Source: Gnetum montanum
Lineage: Eukaryota; Streptophyta; Gnetopsida; Gnetales; Gnetaceae
Assembly: GCA_015680685.1 (NCBI GenBank)
Contig: MNCI01004786.1
Span: 51,648-115,647 of the forward strand
Reading direction: 5' to 3'
Length of the DNA stretch: 64,000 nt
Numbering within the stretch: position 1 is the first letter of the stretch; the number at the start of each line of letters is the position of its first letter. The notes below the pieces were generated by a model, which ran no database searches, was not told where the DNA came from, and saw only the letters and a program-made list of their open reading frames with translations. Position numbers and translations under genes: made by a program. This document shows, in pieces, positions 1 to 12,624 of the stretch.

Positions 1-253
1 TAGCTTAGATTTAGTTAAATATTATTTTCCACTGCCATCAGGAGTAGCATTAGAATTAGAACACATCATACGCCTCATCTAGACTAAACCATACGTGACA
101 TATGCAAAACTAGTCTAGATGGGAAGACAGCGAACTGCGACCTAAGGCTAACTATCTAGGTGCCACAACTAGTCCATCTGCGGAGTTCGACCGGATCGCG
201 CGTGCGATGCTCGTTTCGTATGGTTGAGTGTAGGGGTACCTCGCCACTCATCA
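1..253 (+). repeat. Element I 5' LTR (right part only)
   Basis: It is the reverse complement of the LTR ends seen at 46392, 47927 and 48797, and it ends ...GGTACCTCGCCACTCATCA at 253. It is closest to the element V LTR and clearly less like the 3' LTR of its own element. It is followed directly by leader sequence that is collinear with the element II leader, so it occupies the 5' LTR position. The part upstream of base 1 is outside the window. Confidence 0.75.
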
Positions 254-260
254 GCAGGGA
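254..260 (+). other. Primer-binding-site remnant
   Basis: The LTR end at 253 is followed by GCAGGGA. In element II the same place reads TTGGTGCCATTGCTAGGGA, a tRNA-Asp-type primer site. Aligning the two leaders puts a deletion of about 11 nt over the start of the primer site in element I. The downstream leader (AAGTAATTGAT...) aligns with element II, which supports the assignment. Confidence 0.5.
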
Positions 261-383
261 TGTGTTAATGTGTGCTAAGTAATTGATCTTATAAATTTTG
301 TTGTATTAAGAATCACAACGTCTATTCTTATACCTTTTTAATCAATTTTATTAACACACACATAACTAAGCATCAAACATACA

Positions 384-3300
384 AGATCGCTTCAACACTT
401 CAAGAAAAATTATCACCTAACAAAGAGCTACAAAGAAGAAATGACAGAACATATCATGATGAAGATTGGAGTGTGCCTATGCAAACATGAACCTCATACA
501 CTCATACCGATTCTTATTACCCTAATTTTACATTCATCTTTCACCAAGATGGATAGCTAAGGTGGAGAGACTTACAAGGTATCATCAGTTTGCTTCCAAA
601 GAGTTAAACACCAGCCATGCTTCAAGTAGCCTTAAGGAGAATGAATTTGATTCATGCATAAGAGGGGTATCATGTGACTAAACACATGATTAGAACATAC
701 CAACCCACAAAGGCCCAAATACAAAGAGATGCTACTATGAAGACAAAGCATGAAAATAACAATGGAAAGAAAGTTAATCCTTATGTTGTCCTAGAAGAAC
801 TTGATGGCGATGCACTTTTAATAGAAAAAATCCGCCATAATCATGAAGCCCATTCACAAATGCCTATTATTCATTTGGAAGAACATGTCAAAGTACAATT
901 ATATTCAACCCTTGTGGATACACCAAGAAGAGAGGTAGAGGACTCTAAACACATGTAGAACTCAAGGCCTAGAGTTTATATAGGATCACAAAGAGATGAG
1001 TTCCAGAGTCATAAAAGGAGAACTAGTTGGCATCGTTTTTCAAATGTTTTATCTTTCTCCTCATGATCATCGATGGACTTTGACAGAAGGGAATGAAGGT
1101 TCAAAGACCATGATAGGGAGAGACATTGGGCTCATGATAGGCATGAGTATCGTCAAAGGCATCTTGATGAAGAAGATGATGAGTATGAACTATGAAGAGA
1201 TAGGAATAGGTGTGAAGAGAGAAAGTGTGATATAAGTACCAAAGGGGACATCACTACAATAGAGCATATGAATCCAATAACCATGAAGAGCCCCTATTGG
1301 TCACTCGTCGCATGATCAACATTAGGAAAGTAGTATATATTCCAACTAGGCATGTGAGGGATGGTCACATCAAGTGACTCGATATGAATAATATTCCTAA
1401 ATTTGAAGGTGGGTATAGTGTAGATCTACAACATCACCTTCATGAATTTCATGATGCATATGCCCTTCAGAATATTGAAAGTGATTACAAAAACTCAAGT
1501 TGTTTCCCAGGATACTTATCAAAGAGGCTAAGAGTTGGCATAGATCATTGGAACTAGAGTTAATCAAAAGATGGAGTACCATGCTCAAAATCTTTAATGA
1601 CAAATATCAAACTTATTCAAGGGTGTCCAATCTCAAAAAGAAAAACTAGGGATGGAGGTAAGGGACATACAAAACCCTTAATGCAACAATGGGTAGATGC
1701 TACTATCTTATGCATAGATGCCCAAGCCATGAATTCTCACAAAGGGAACAACTTAGGAACATTATCGATGGGTTAAGAACTAAAACTAGAGAAACACTTG
1801 GGGTCTACATCTAAGGAAGACTATAAAAAATGACTGTCCATCAAATTTAGAAGCTAATAGACCATGTGACAAAGGAGGAAGGCAAGTTGAAAAAGAGGGA
1901 ATCAACTGAGGAATATAATCAAGATCCATTTATTAGAAAACAAAGATGTACGAATATGTGATAAGATGTGACCAAAAAGAAAACTCTACCAATTCAAAAA
2001 TCTTTCAATGATACAAAAACTAAGGTAGAAAAGATGTGGGACTCAATGGACAAAAAGTTCACTACAACTTTGAAAATTGTTAAAGAAAGAACTGAACAAG
2101 CCTTCAATAAGGGCAAGGATAAGAAAAAGAAAAGAGACTATGGATGTAAAGACTATAAGAAGAAAGGTAAAGTTTCTTTAATGGAAGAATGTATTGACTC
2201 AAGCTTAGAAGACGAGGAAGGCTACAAAGTGTGCTAATATGAACATCCTAAGGGATGTTGCCCTATCATGATGCATTTGCAAGAGTCTAGGGCATATGCA
2301 CTCAACCTAAGATTTGTCAAAAAGTAGATGTCAAGATAGTTACCTTAGTATCAAGGTAACTTTAGATAGCCCTTCCAACCAGCTTACTACCCAAGTGGAG
2401 CTTATCCCCAACCACAAGAGTAGTACCAATAGTAGTGGCAACAACCACAAGTGTGAGCAATGCCACTGCCAAGGCAACAATATTTATATAGGCAACCAGA
2501 TCCTTATGGATACTATGTGCAGTGTCTAATATCTTTAGGGAACGTTTCAATTCATACTTCTTAATATTATCCAACTAAGTACTATAGACCTACCACTTCT
2601 AGGATGGATTCTAATCCATATGTACATCAACTAATGGTTGGTACATTAAGTCAACCTTCCAATCCTTTACCACCGATGCCACCACCTATAATGCAAGGGG
2701 AGCTACCATCACAACCGCAACAAAAGAATGTGACAAGGGTAGTTAACATGTAGGAGGAAGTAATCATGAACAAACCTTAATCTAGGAAATGACTATTCTT
2801 TCGAATGAGTCCAAAAAATGTTTGACCACCATCTACTTCAATCCCATCCATGCACACTTCCTTAAGAAATACTAAGCTTCCATCCTCTACTAATGCAAAC
2901 CTAACAACTGTCATGCTCACATAGGTTTTCACACATTAGATAAAGGTACGAGCACTTCCCCAAAAAATAATAGACCTAAAAAATCCCTTGGTGTACCTCC
3001 AAATCATAGGTCATAAACTGCGCAAAGATTTACCTAATTCTAGATCAAGGATAAACTTGATATCATAAGACATGTACAAGGCCTGGAATCTTCAAAAATT
3101 AATGAAAAGTAATGTTTGACTAGAGCTTGTAGACTAGTTGATCATGGTTCCACTAGGAAAAGTAGATTACATCATCACTACCATCAATGGCTAGTCTTAT
3201 CCTAGTAATTTCTTAGTTATTCATGTGGAAAAAACAAAGGAAAGTTTACTATTATCATGGGAAGAGCTTAGCTTAGCACTATAGATGCTATGCTTAAAAT

Positions 3301-3560
3301 CAAAGACTTGTCCTTGGAAATTTCCAAAGAAGATGAAGCCATAATCATTCAATGACACAGAGTTCCATGTATCGCATATAGTGATAATGGGTGCAATTGC
3401 ATGTAGAAAATATGGGCTATTAAATGAGAGAGCAACACAACATGCAAAAGATGTGTCAAAGAAAACTGTGTGCAAAGATGCCTGTATGTGGAAACCACTA
3501 AATAGGAAGGCACCCAGTGGCTAGCTATTGATGAAGAAATAGAATAAAAAATATACATGA
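384..3560 (+). pseudogene. gag: Element I gag-protease, decayed
   Basis: The region is collinear with the better preserved gag-protease of element IV. Matching pieces include the gag helix region near 1590-1860, the stretch coding KVEKMWDSMDKKF (about 2020-2070), an unusual Cys block around HPKGCCPIM (about 2240-2270) and the protease tail coding DLSLEISKE (about 3305-3335). The expected start codon is ATC at 384 where element II has ATG. Many stops break every frame. Many are TAG or TAA where the other copies have Gln codons. Product: retrotransposon capsid/nucleocapsid and aspartic protease. No function is expected. Confidence 0.7.
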
Positions 3561-3869
3561 AACCAACAATTTAGATCATAAGCACCTACAAGGAGGAAAC
3601 AGAGAAGCTAGAATAGTCAAGAAGAAGGAACTCCCATATACATTTAGGCCAAGAGGAAGAAATTGAATGGGGATAGCTTGAGATCATAGATAAATTTGAA
3701 CTAGAACTCTTGGAGTTAAAGGCCCTATTAGCAACAATAGAATATGATTTTCTAAATAACAAAAAGTTGATAATCATTAACGTCAACTTGGAAAAAGATC
3801 AAAAAAAGAAATTATTGAAAGTGGTCAATAAATGACCAACAACATTTACATGGTTTTATGATGAAATAA

Positions 3870-5200
3870 TTGACATTGATCTAGGCATTTGTCAATATTG
3901 GATATACACAAATCTAGCTATTAAGCCATGATGCCAACCATAGAGAAGGCTGAATCCTAAGCTTAAGGAAGTAGTAAAGCAAGAATTGGAAAAATTATTA
4001 AAAGTGGGGTTCATATATCTCATTGTAGACAATGAATGGATTAGTCCTTTGGTTATTATTCTAAAGAAGTGTGGAAAATGGAGAGTGTGTATTGATTTCC
4101 AGTTATTAAACTCTATAATGTTTAAAAATCATTTTTCTTTGTCATTTTTTGACCAAGTCCTAGATATCATCACAGGGAATCAGTATTATAGCTTTCTTAA
4201 TGGATATATCAGATATAACTAGATTTGCATTACACCAAAAGCCCAAGAAAAGACTATGTTCACTAGTTCGTAGGGAATGTTCACCTACAAGCAAATATCT
4301 TTTGGTCTTTGTAATGAATTTGCTACCTTTCAAAGACTAGTGCTATGCATCTTGCAAAAGCAAATAGGGAATGGTGTGAAGGTATTCAGGGATGATTTTT
4401 CAACCTATGGGCTAGGCTTCAAACAAGCATTGGACCATTTAGAGAAAGTACTGAAAGATGTGTAGAGACAAATCTTAAGCTCAATTAGTAGAAAAGCCAT
4501 CTAATGGTCCAAGATGGGATCATTTTAGGATACAAAGTATCACAAAAGGGAATTGAGGTAGATCCATAGAAGATTAGAGTTATATAGAACATCACCCAGA
4601 GGCTGCAAACTATCAAATATGTTAGATCATTTCTAGGCCACATGGGATATTATAGAAGGTTTATGGAAAATTTCTCAAAAATAGCAAAATCATTAGTGGA
4701 ACTAACCAAGAAGGATGCATCATTTCAATGGAAAAAATCATGTGAAAGGCATTTGAAACTTTAAAATAGAAGTTAATTGAAACACCAATCCTCTGAGCTC
4801 TTGATTGGTCTAAGTCTTTCCACATCATGAAAGATGCTTCAAACTATGTACTATGTGCAGTATTAACACATCTGGATGACTAGAAAAGGTCATATTACAT
4901 ACATTATGCCAACAGAAGTATTAGCAAGGCACAACTTAATTACACCACCATGATAAAGGAGCTTATGATAGTGGTGTATGTGCTAGAGAAGTTTAGACAC
5001 TTTGTGCTTGGGTATCCAATTTATGTCCATACAGATCATAGTGCAATAAGATTCTTAATGAATAAACTAGCAGTAAGTCCCAAGGTGATAAGATGGTTCA
5101 TCATATTACAACAAATTCAACATTACCATGATCGAAAAGAAAGGCATAGAAGAGGTAGTAGTTGATCACTTGTTAAGGTTATGATGGGAATCATAGGACC
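3870..5200 (+). pseudogene. pol: Element I reverse transcriptase and RNase H, decayed
   Basis: Readable pieces are the RT palm start (GKWRVCIDFQLLN, about 4075-4110), a block reading SFGLCNEFATFQR (about 4290-4330), the catalytic box FRDDFSTYG (about 4385-4410, normally Y/F-x-DD) and LDHLEKVLKD. RNase H follows with DASN near 4830, KELMIVVYVLEKFRHFVLG near 4955-5010 and the HTDHSAIRFL tail at 5030-5055. The sequence style is that of the Athila clade of Ty3/gypsy. It is broken by several stops and frameshifts. Confidence 0.85.
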
Positions 5201-5329
5201 AAGAAGAACTGTTGCTAAATTAGTTTCTCGATAAAAACCTATTCACAAATATACTAATGGCTATTGACTCAACAGAGAAGCCATGGACTACTAATTATAT
5301 AACCTACTTTACCATGCAGGAGCTTCCTA

Positions 5330-6360
5330 CTCAGTGGAGTAGGAAAAAAAGAATAATTCCTTCATACGGTCAAAAGATATATGGAGATAAATGGGAATAT
5401 TTACAAGATCTATGCTAGTGGATTAGTATGATGGTGTGTACTAGAAGACAATCAACAAAGAGTCCTACAAGATGCACATGAAGGACCATATGGTGGTCAT
5501 TATGTTGGGCATAGGATAACACTTAAACTAATTATGGTAGGCTACTTTTGGCCTACCATATTCCAAGACATCCATAACTTCATTCAATCTTGTGAAAGAT
5601 GTTATCAAGATGAAGGAATAATAGCCATAAATGAAGGGCCACAAAAATGGATCCAATTGTTAGAAATATTTGATATTTGGGGAATTGACTTCATGGGACC
5701 CATCATTCCAATGTTGAATGGGAAAGCTTATATCATAATTACCATTGATTATTGTAAAAGTGGGTAGCGCTAGCTATAGTTAAATATTGTACAGCTAAAA
5801 CAACTACCAAATTTTTTCAACAACATGTGGTAAATAGATTTGAAGTACCAAGGATGCTTATATCAAACAATGGAACTCATCTTGCAGGTGCTACATTTAA
5901 GAAGCTCATGTAGTAGCTCTAGTTAAACTATAAATTGATCACACCATATCATCTTTAAGCAAATGGTCAAGCTAAAGTAACTAACTAAGAAATTACAAGG
6001 ATATTAACTAGGATGGTTAGTAGATTTAGAAAGGATTGAAGCACTAAGTTAAATGATGCTCTATGAGGTAATAGAACTACATGAAACTTCCCATTGGATA
6101 CTTTTCCTATGAGTTAGTTTATGATAAATTATCTACACTTCCAATTTAGGTAGAGCTCCAAACTCTAGCTACTACCAGTGAACTAGATCTAGACCTAAGG
6201 TTAGCCCAAAAGGAATGACTTATAAACCCCAAACTAAGGAGAATAGGCTGGTATCCCTTATAAGTAATGAAATCCATAAAAGGTACTCTAAGCATAGGTA
6301 TGATGCGTAGATATATCAAGTGTTGATCTACCCAAGTAATAAAGTCTTATACCATAATTC
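5330..6360 (+). pseudogene. pol: Element I integrase, decayed
   Basis: The zinc-binding HHCC module is visible (GGHYVGHR near 5490-5515, CERCYQ near 5600). It is followed by the first catalytic Asp in WGIDFMGP (about 5680-5700), the second region reading SNNGTHLAGATF (about 5865-5900) and the NGQAK box near 5960, which holds the third acidic position in intact integrases. The rest decays into stop-rich sequence. This is the last domain of pol. It is absent from elements II, III and IV. Confidence 0.8.
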
Positions 6361-6399
6361 TAATCAAGCACCCAAAAAAGCTAAGCTCCAAACACTCTA

Positions 6400-8130
6400 G
6401 GAAAGATTGTACCATCTAGGAAACCTATCCATCTGACGCCATGCACATTTATCATCTAGCTAGTTCACATAAGCCCATTTTAGTAAATATTTAAAAGGTC
6501 AAGCCTTATTATGAACATCCTAGTTCTGTTGTAAATTCTACCCAATTTGTTGATTTTTCCTCTACCTATTCAATTTTCTTATTAACTATTCCTGATAATA
6601 GTCGTGGGTGTATTCCACGTGACATGTAGGAATATACTAAATCTTTCATTTTCTTATTACCTTTTCATATTTCTTGATATCCTTTTCTATACTTTTGTAT
6701 TTTCCAATTTCTTAATAATTTCCTATTCTTTGACATTTTCAAATTCTTTGCCAATTTTTTATTCTTAATATTTTTTCAATTCTTGAATATCTTTTATTGT
6801 TTTTTAGTACTTTGTCATTATTTCACTTGTACATATTTTCATAAATTTCTAGTAAAATGCACAGAATACAATAAGATGTAGTCCCAATAAGGTGAAGATT
6901 GTCATATATTATCAACTCATAAAGGACTAATTACCTATATAGTGAGACCACAACATCCATCCACTCATTCCAATAATAAGAGGTTCTTACCATGGCTGTA
7001 ATGATATTCTTCTCATAATAAAACTAGGAATAAACCTGTGATCATTATGCCTAGATAGAAGAGTGAAGAACCAAGTGGAAATGACTAGGGTGTGACATTA
7101 AGAAAATTTTTGGATTTTCTTGGATTACAGTTATGAGTTCTTGTTGTCAAGGATGTATTATTTTCTTGATTTCTAATGAAAAATGAGAGTAAGTGTATGA
7201 TAAGTGTTGCCTTACTATGTCACTGGAAAGACATGTTACCCATGCCTGAAGGTAGTTCTTTGGTAAGGATGACACAGTAAAAATAAAATAAAAGCATAGA
7301 ATAAAATTTTTGGAGGTCCCACTAGAAATACATATTACCCATGCTTGAAGGTAGGTAGCTTCTCAAAAATCTAAAAATAAAAAAAGTGTGCTATTAATAA
7401 AATCCTTCCTTGAATAACATTGCCAAGTGGTAATACTCCTTGCAACAACGATGATCTTGTGGTTGTGAGCCTTGGGGATGAAACAATACAATGTCACTAG
7501 AAAGTGGTTTGCACTTGGTTTGAATCTTAGATAGAAAGGCTAGTGAATGCCTTAACCACACATCACACACAAGGATTCATTATGCCTATTGTAAGACATC
7601 TCAAGTTCTAGTTTTAGTAATCCCTTCTACATTCCATTTCACTTCACTATATATTTAATCATAACTTTATGGTTTTCTATAATATAGTGTTATTTTCCCA
7701 ATTCGGAAATATTAACATGTGTGTTTTGCTAGATAGGTATGTCTTACATTCAAGTCCTTGAGTGCCTACAGACACTTTTTGGCATGGTTATACAAGGGTA
7801 CTAAGGGTTGAAGCCTGCTTTGGCAAGGATCCACTTGTATAACTATTGTATCTCATACTTGACAAGAAATTCCACATCATCTTGTGCCTTCCAATATGAT
7901 TACAACTTAATAAAAACTTCCCATACCATCTTATAACCTATCCATCAACTAAGAACCTTCAATTCATCTCATATAGACCTGATAACCTTTCGTTGCTTAA
8001 AATTTCTTCCTTTTGACTTTCAAGCTAAATTTTTGAATCCTAAACATCATCTATGATCTATAGCCCTTTAGATAGTCTATATGTCTTCCAAATCATCCAA
8101 TTTATTGATTTTTTCATGAAACTTTATCAA
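6400..8130 (+). other. Element I post-pol spacer
   Basis: No coding sequence is seen. It holds a T-rich tract at about 6630-6830, a stretch at 6940-7030 that matches the reverse complement of 31190-31270 in element III, and repeats of a unit near CCCATGCCTGAAGGTAG (7215-7260 and 7318-7360) that also recurs at 13905-14170 and 30935-30965. The spacer separates integrase from the ORF2 promoter-like block and is conserved in order in elements III and IV. Confidence 0.55.
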
Positions 8131-8134
8131 GAAT

Positions 8135-8330
8135 TTCAAATTTTTTGACGATGATGTCATAGTTACAACATTGTAGCTAATTGTTGCACCAACAAAAATA
8201 ATATATATATACATCAAGAGTTAGAAAATTTTTCATTTCACCATTTTGAAACAAGAGGAGTTTTTACTATTTTTTTGAGCTCTAACAACCAAAATTCCCG
8301 AAGTAATAACTTCCTCAGCATAGCTCTAAT
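8135..8330 (+). promoter_or_regulatory. Element I internal promoter-like block for ORF2
   Basis: The block has a U3-like stretch of short imperfect palindromes (ACATTGTAGCTAATTGTTG at about 8167-8185), then a TATA-like run (AATATATATATACAT near 8202-8216). It is followed by a leader that is conserved in elements II, III and V (TTTTTCATTT... AGGAGTTTTTACT...). The element I 3' LTR U3 has the similar string CAATATTGTATCTACAATATC. Function is inferred from the arrangement. Confidence 0.45.
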
Positions 8331-8742
8331 TTCCATGATTCTTAAATCCCCTTGATCTTAGAGTGCTTAACTTAGTTGTGGGCAGTGGGCGTGGGGGAGG
8401 NTTGAACCAAAATTTTTTAACACCAAGAAGACATTATAAAGGGTAAGTATAAAATAATAACAAGAACATCATAGCTAATTAACCACATAAGCTAAGGAAC
8501 TTAACTAATCCTCCTAATTAAGCATTTCAACCAAATAAGGGCATAATAAATGAGAAAATGACAACTGTGGAAGGTTATAATAATTAGAAGTATAATATTT
8601 AGGGGTTTCTTTTCAAAGTTTTTCTAACTCTGCAATCATGATAAGATAAGAACTTGATCAAACAAAGAGAACAAGAAGGATAATGAACCATTATAAACAA
8701 ATAAGAACATTTTGAATAATCCTAAACTCTTATTGATTGTAG

Positions 8743-10924
8743 ATGGTCCAAAAAAGACCTACAATTGAAAGACCTTCTCAACAAGGTGGCAAAAGACCAA
8801 GAGGCCATGGGAGAGGCCAAGCGGGAGAACAACCCTAGCAAGCTGAACATGCAAAGCAAGAGGCTTAATCATTTAGCATCTACTACGTTTACTACTAAGC
8901 ACTCCATCAAGTAGAGGTAGAGGCATTGTCAACACTAGAATAGTGATAAAATTTCATGTTGTCCAATGAATGCCTTTAGGACATCTAAGAGGCCCATAAT
9001 TGTCTATGTATCTACTTTGGCCAAGTACCTTGCCATTCCCCTACCTAATAAGGAAGTTGTGCAAGCAAGTAGGAATCTTGGGCTACACCAATGATCTTCT
9101 CAAAAAAGCCTAAAATGCTTCCTATGCTAAAATTTCTAAACTAGTGCCCTTCAAAAAAGATAGCTGGAAAAGCCAATTGGCACTAAGAGTTGTAGGTTCA
9201 ACTCCTACTAGCTACCAAATAGTAGCAACAAGTAGGACCCAATAGTCAGCCACATGCTTGAGATAGACCTAAGTAGTGAGCTCCACTGCTATCGCTGCAA
9301 GACTATAGACCTTCAATGAACCATCTATGTCAAATCATAAATACCATTAGTTGGGGAACAAAAAAGGATGCCAATCTCTACAAGGTCAAAGAAAGCTTAG
9401 GTCAGCCCATAGTTTCTACAGATCTTGTTTGTGGACAAACATCATTGCAGGAAGGAGGAGAGGATGATTGGGCACAACAAATTTTTGGGAATTTTGCATC
9501 ATTCTAAGTGATGCTAGAGACTGATGAAGGCACCACATTAATGATTATGTAACACTAGGATGTAGTAGAAGTCATAGATGTCATCACTCACTACATTAAG
9601 AAATCCTTCAGTGTACTTGTTATGCCACTAGCTAATATCTCTAGAGCAAAAGATGTTCAAATGTTAGTTAGTAACTCAATGACTTCTGCTAAACATGAGG
9701 ACATGCTAAATAGACTATTATAGATAGGCCAAGTCATGCAGAACCTTTTTGATATCCCTTGTGATATCGCTACGATGTAATCTAATTTGATTGCCACTAA
9801 AGAAAAGTTGTTCATGGTTGAAACAAGGGAAAAACATGTAAAAAATAAGGTGTAGAGACTACAAGAAGAATTAGTAGCCTTCATAGCTAAAAGAAGAGAC
9901 TATGCATAATTCATTGATCAATTTAGAATAGATCAAGTGAGGTAGCTTATTGCCCACAACATCAAGGTGGAGATGGAAAGAGAGAAGGCTATGTGGAATG
10001 CCTTAGTTTTAGAAGTCAAAACATATGCACATGTCAAAGCTCTCATAGCTCTAAAGGAGAAGAACAAAAAGCTCGCTACTAATGACACAAGGTTGACAGA
10101 TGTGAAGAAATTGGGACATTTAATCAAAGTCAACTATAAGAACAATTAATCAAAGTCAACTAGGACATTAGCAAATTGACCCAAGAAAATAAGATCCTAT
10201 CAATGGAAGAAGGCCACATGATTAAATAGAAATTAGCCATTAAGATAAGCACATGGAAAAATGAGGCCAAGAGGCATGAAAATATCAAAGAGCATTTTAG
10301 AAACCAAGTGGACATGTACAAGTAGATAAATGAGAAAGAAATCTAGATGAAAAAAACCATGATTAGTTCCATCATTGTCTAGACTCTAGATTGGTAGTCC
10401 ATCTTGGATAGTTTAGCCCACATCTACCATGCTGAGATTAAAAATAAAAACCTATAAATAGAAGATCTTACCAAATACATGGGATTATCAAATCTTTGAT
10501 ATGCTAACTTGGCCATGTTATGTCATGGAACAAGCTAGAGTAGTAGGTAACAACCATGTACATGATGTATGAAAAAGTATCGAAACTACATGTGGAAAAC
10601 TCTAAGCTTGAAATAGTAAAGGCTAGCTACCAAGGCCAAAAAGATGTAGTAGCAAACTTAGCATACCAAATGTCATACTACCAAGAATTAAGAAATGTGA
10701 CTAGGGATTTTGAGGAAGGAAGGTAGTAGTTCGTGGTGTGGTACATGAAAGCAAACAAAATGTTCCTATAGCGGCCAATCAACATGCACCAATCAACATG
10801 CATGGTACATGATCCCAGGATATAGAAAGAAAAGCTTCAAGTGCTCTTGAACCATTACCAATTATAGAAGCTTGATGATAAAGGAAAGAAGCTAATGGAA
10901 GAGCCTCCACTGCTAAGAACATAA
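8743..10924 (+). pseudogene. Element I ORF2 (post-pol coiled-coil protein), decayed
   Basis: Starts at ATG 8743, directly after a TTGATTGTAG acceptor-like string. The N-terminus is basic and Gln/Gly-rich (MVQKRPTIERPSQQGGKRP). It is collinear with ORF2 of II, III and V from the ISWGTKKDANLYKV block (about 9350-9390) through the IKKSFSVLVMP region (about 9597-9625) and a long charged coiled-coil section to MEEPP near the stop at 10922. The central GTYHLFPTKGL module of the other copies was not found, and 8900-9300 is divergent, so the gene is shorter (about 2.2 kb against 2.8 kb). Function is unknown; see the element V entry. Confidence 0.6.
9159..9217 (+). other. tRNA-like fold inside element I ORF2
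   Basis: The sequence starts GATAGCT and ends AGCTACC plus A, giving a 7-bp acceptor-like stem with one A-C mismatch. A perfect T-arm, GTAGG-TTCAACT-CCTAC, lies before it, and the end reads CCA. A D-arm-like AAAAGCCAATTGGC is present, but the anticodon arm is missing; the length is 59 nt. It may be a tRNA-derived remnant or chance. It lies where element I ORF2 differs from its relatives. Confidence 0.25.
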
Positions 10925-11113
10925 GGCTACATCAAGTTACTTCAGTTTTGTTTTGTTTTGTTTTGTCATGTTTATTATGTCATTTTGTAAACACACCAAT
11001 GCAGCATTCACAAAGTCATGTAAATAGTTAGCCATGTCAAGATAAGTCTACCTCATAATTTTGTGAGGGACTCTATCCTCATTTTGTTTTAACTCAAGGA
11101 TGATTTTCTAGCT

Positions 11114-11126
11114 AGTTGTGGGGGTA
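11114..11126 (+). other. Element I polypurine tract
   Basis: GTTGTGGGGGTA lies directly before the TGATAAAACC start of the 3' LTR. Elements III, IV and V have the equivalent GGGGGTA or GGGGCTA before their 3' LTRs. It primes plus-strand DNA synthesis in LTR retrotransposons. Confidence 0.7.
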
Positions 11127-11965
11127 TGATAAAACCAATTTTTGTTATAATGCAATATTGTATCTACAATATCATAGATATGATGCCATAGCTCATCCTA
11201 CATCATCATTCATGTGATGTCTCCAAATTTGTGTAGGCCCATAAATGCCAACACTTGGGTGCGCATAATCTTGCAGTTTCATTTCATAGTTATGGATAGA
11301 GTGAATGCTTACAGTATGGTGTTGAGCAGTTGTATAGTGTCTTTATTCAATTGAATTATACTTGGACACCGTTTATGATCGGCAATAAAGATTGAGATTG
11401 CTTTTCATCATTGTAGCATTCAATTAGTTTTCTTTATGTTTACTTAGAATAATTTTCTTGCTTTCTTAGTTAATCATTTACATTTCAAGCACTTTACTTT
11501 ACATGTTACTAGTAAGTGGAATGGATATGACTACTTTCAAGAGCTAAGTGTAGTTATCTGGTAATCCAGTAGTGGCATTGCTTGACTCACTCAGTAGTAA
11601 TACCACTTGGTAATCCCAATGATAACTACATGAGTCTAAGGTATGTACAATAGACCAGAATTGAATATCCATCATATCAGGCTAAGATAGATTTATGTTT
11701 TCCTAGTCAATTAGACTTAGAATTTTATTCAATAGTGTTTAACTTTAGCAGCATTAGGAGCCTTATAACATCAACCATTCTTATGCCTCACTAAGAGTTA
11801 AACCAGCACTTAAACTTCACTAACTTGAAGTGGGAAGACAACGATCTCAAACTTAACATTAATTACTAGCATAATTATATTGTTCGTCTCTGGATTATGA
11901 TCTGGTCATGTGTAAACACTCATGAATTGTATAGTAGAGTGTTGGGATACCTCCACTACTTATCA
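11127..11965 (+). repeat. Element I 3' LTR
   Basis: It begins TGATAAAACC after the PPT and ends CTCCACTACTTATCA at 11965. It contains U3 palindromes (AATATTGTATCTACAATATC), a TATA-like CATAAATGCC region near 11232, and a poly(A) signal CAATAAAGATTGAGATTGC near 11382. It is closest to the LTRs of element II. It has no primer site after it, which fits a 3' LTR. Confidence 0.8.
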
Positions 11966-12051
11966 ATAGTGGTGAACTAATAGTGATAATTCAACATAAA
12001 AAGTCCCTCACTGCAAAACATTCCACTAGCTAGGATCAATCTTGTAATCAA

Positions 12052-12624
12052 ATGGTGAAATTGAAAAAGATGTTATAAATAAAATTAAGGTAGGATGATT
12101 AAAATGGAGATAGGCTAGTGATGTTCTATGTGATAAAAGAATACTAATAAAATTAAAAATAAAATTTTACAACACAACAATTAGGCCTACTATCTTATAT
12201 GGTTCTTAATGTTGGGTAGTACAAAATAGGTATGAATAATAAATTAGTGTGGTAAAATTGCAAATGCTTCAATGGATGTTGAATGTTACTAGAAAAAATA
12301 AAATACATAATATAGACATCAAAGGAAGACTTAGAGTAGCTCCTATTTCAGAAAAGCTACAAGAATGATAACTAGGTGGTTTGGACATGTGCAAAGAAGA
12401 TTAGGTAATGAGACTATAAAAAAAGGTTGCTACATCATTGTTCTAGAAAAGCCATCAAAAGGAAGATCAAAGAAGACATGGGAAAACCTAGTTGAATATT
12501 ATTTTTAAAAAGTTGCAAATAAATAAATATATAACTCTTTGTAGAGGTGAATGATAAAAAAGAACTCATGTAGTTGACCCCATTTTATTGGGATAAGGTT
12601 CATATGATGATGATTTACTCCTAC
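12052..12624 (+). mobile_element. RTE-type LINE 3' end, decayed
   Basis: Conceptual translation gives the C-terminal tail of plant RTE reverse transcriptases: KFYNTTIRPTILYGS-x-CW (about 12155-12220), LQMLQWMLNVTRKNKI (about 12260-12310), RVAPISEKLQE, RWFGHVQRR (about 12378-12404, after a frameshift) and KPSKGRSKKTWENLVEY. It ends with CCCATTTTATTGGGATAAG and a short GATGATGAT tail, typical of the family's 3' end. It is 5' truncated and broken by stops, with no catalytic domain left. Confidence 0.85.

Larger units (their letters stand above)
1..11965 (+). mobile_element. Element I: Athila-like Ty3/gypsy retrotransposon, decayed
   Basis: The order on the plus strand is partial LTR (to 253), primer-site remnant, gag, protease, reverse transcriptase, RNase H, integrase, spacer, promoter-like block, ORF2, polypurine tract and 3' LTR (11127-11965). 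RT text such as DDFSTYG and the LCNEFATFQR block is typical of the Athila lineage. Internal sequence is collinear with elements II, III, IV and V, which lie on the minus strand. All coding parts carry many in-frame stops and frameshifts, so the element is dead. It is the only copy here that still holds a complete gag-pol-ORF2 order and serves as the reference for the others. The left LTR runs out of the window. Confidence 0.85.

Noticed and set aside
8370-8401. G-rich run before an N as a G-quadruplex element
   Set aside because: Run is followed by a sequencing gap (N at 8401) and the equivalent region differs in II and V; likely low-quality sequence in a homopurine stretch.
9159-9217. Functional tRNA gene
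   Set aside because: No anticodon arm and an acceptor mismatch; kept only as tRNA-like.
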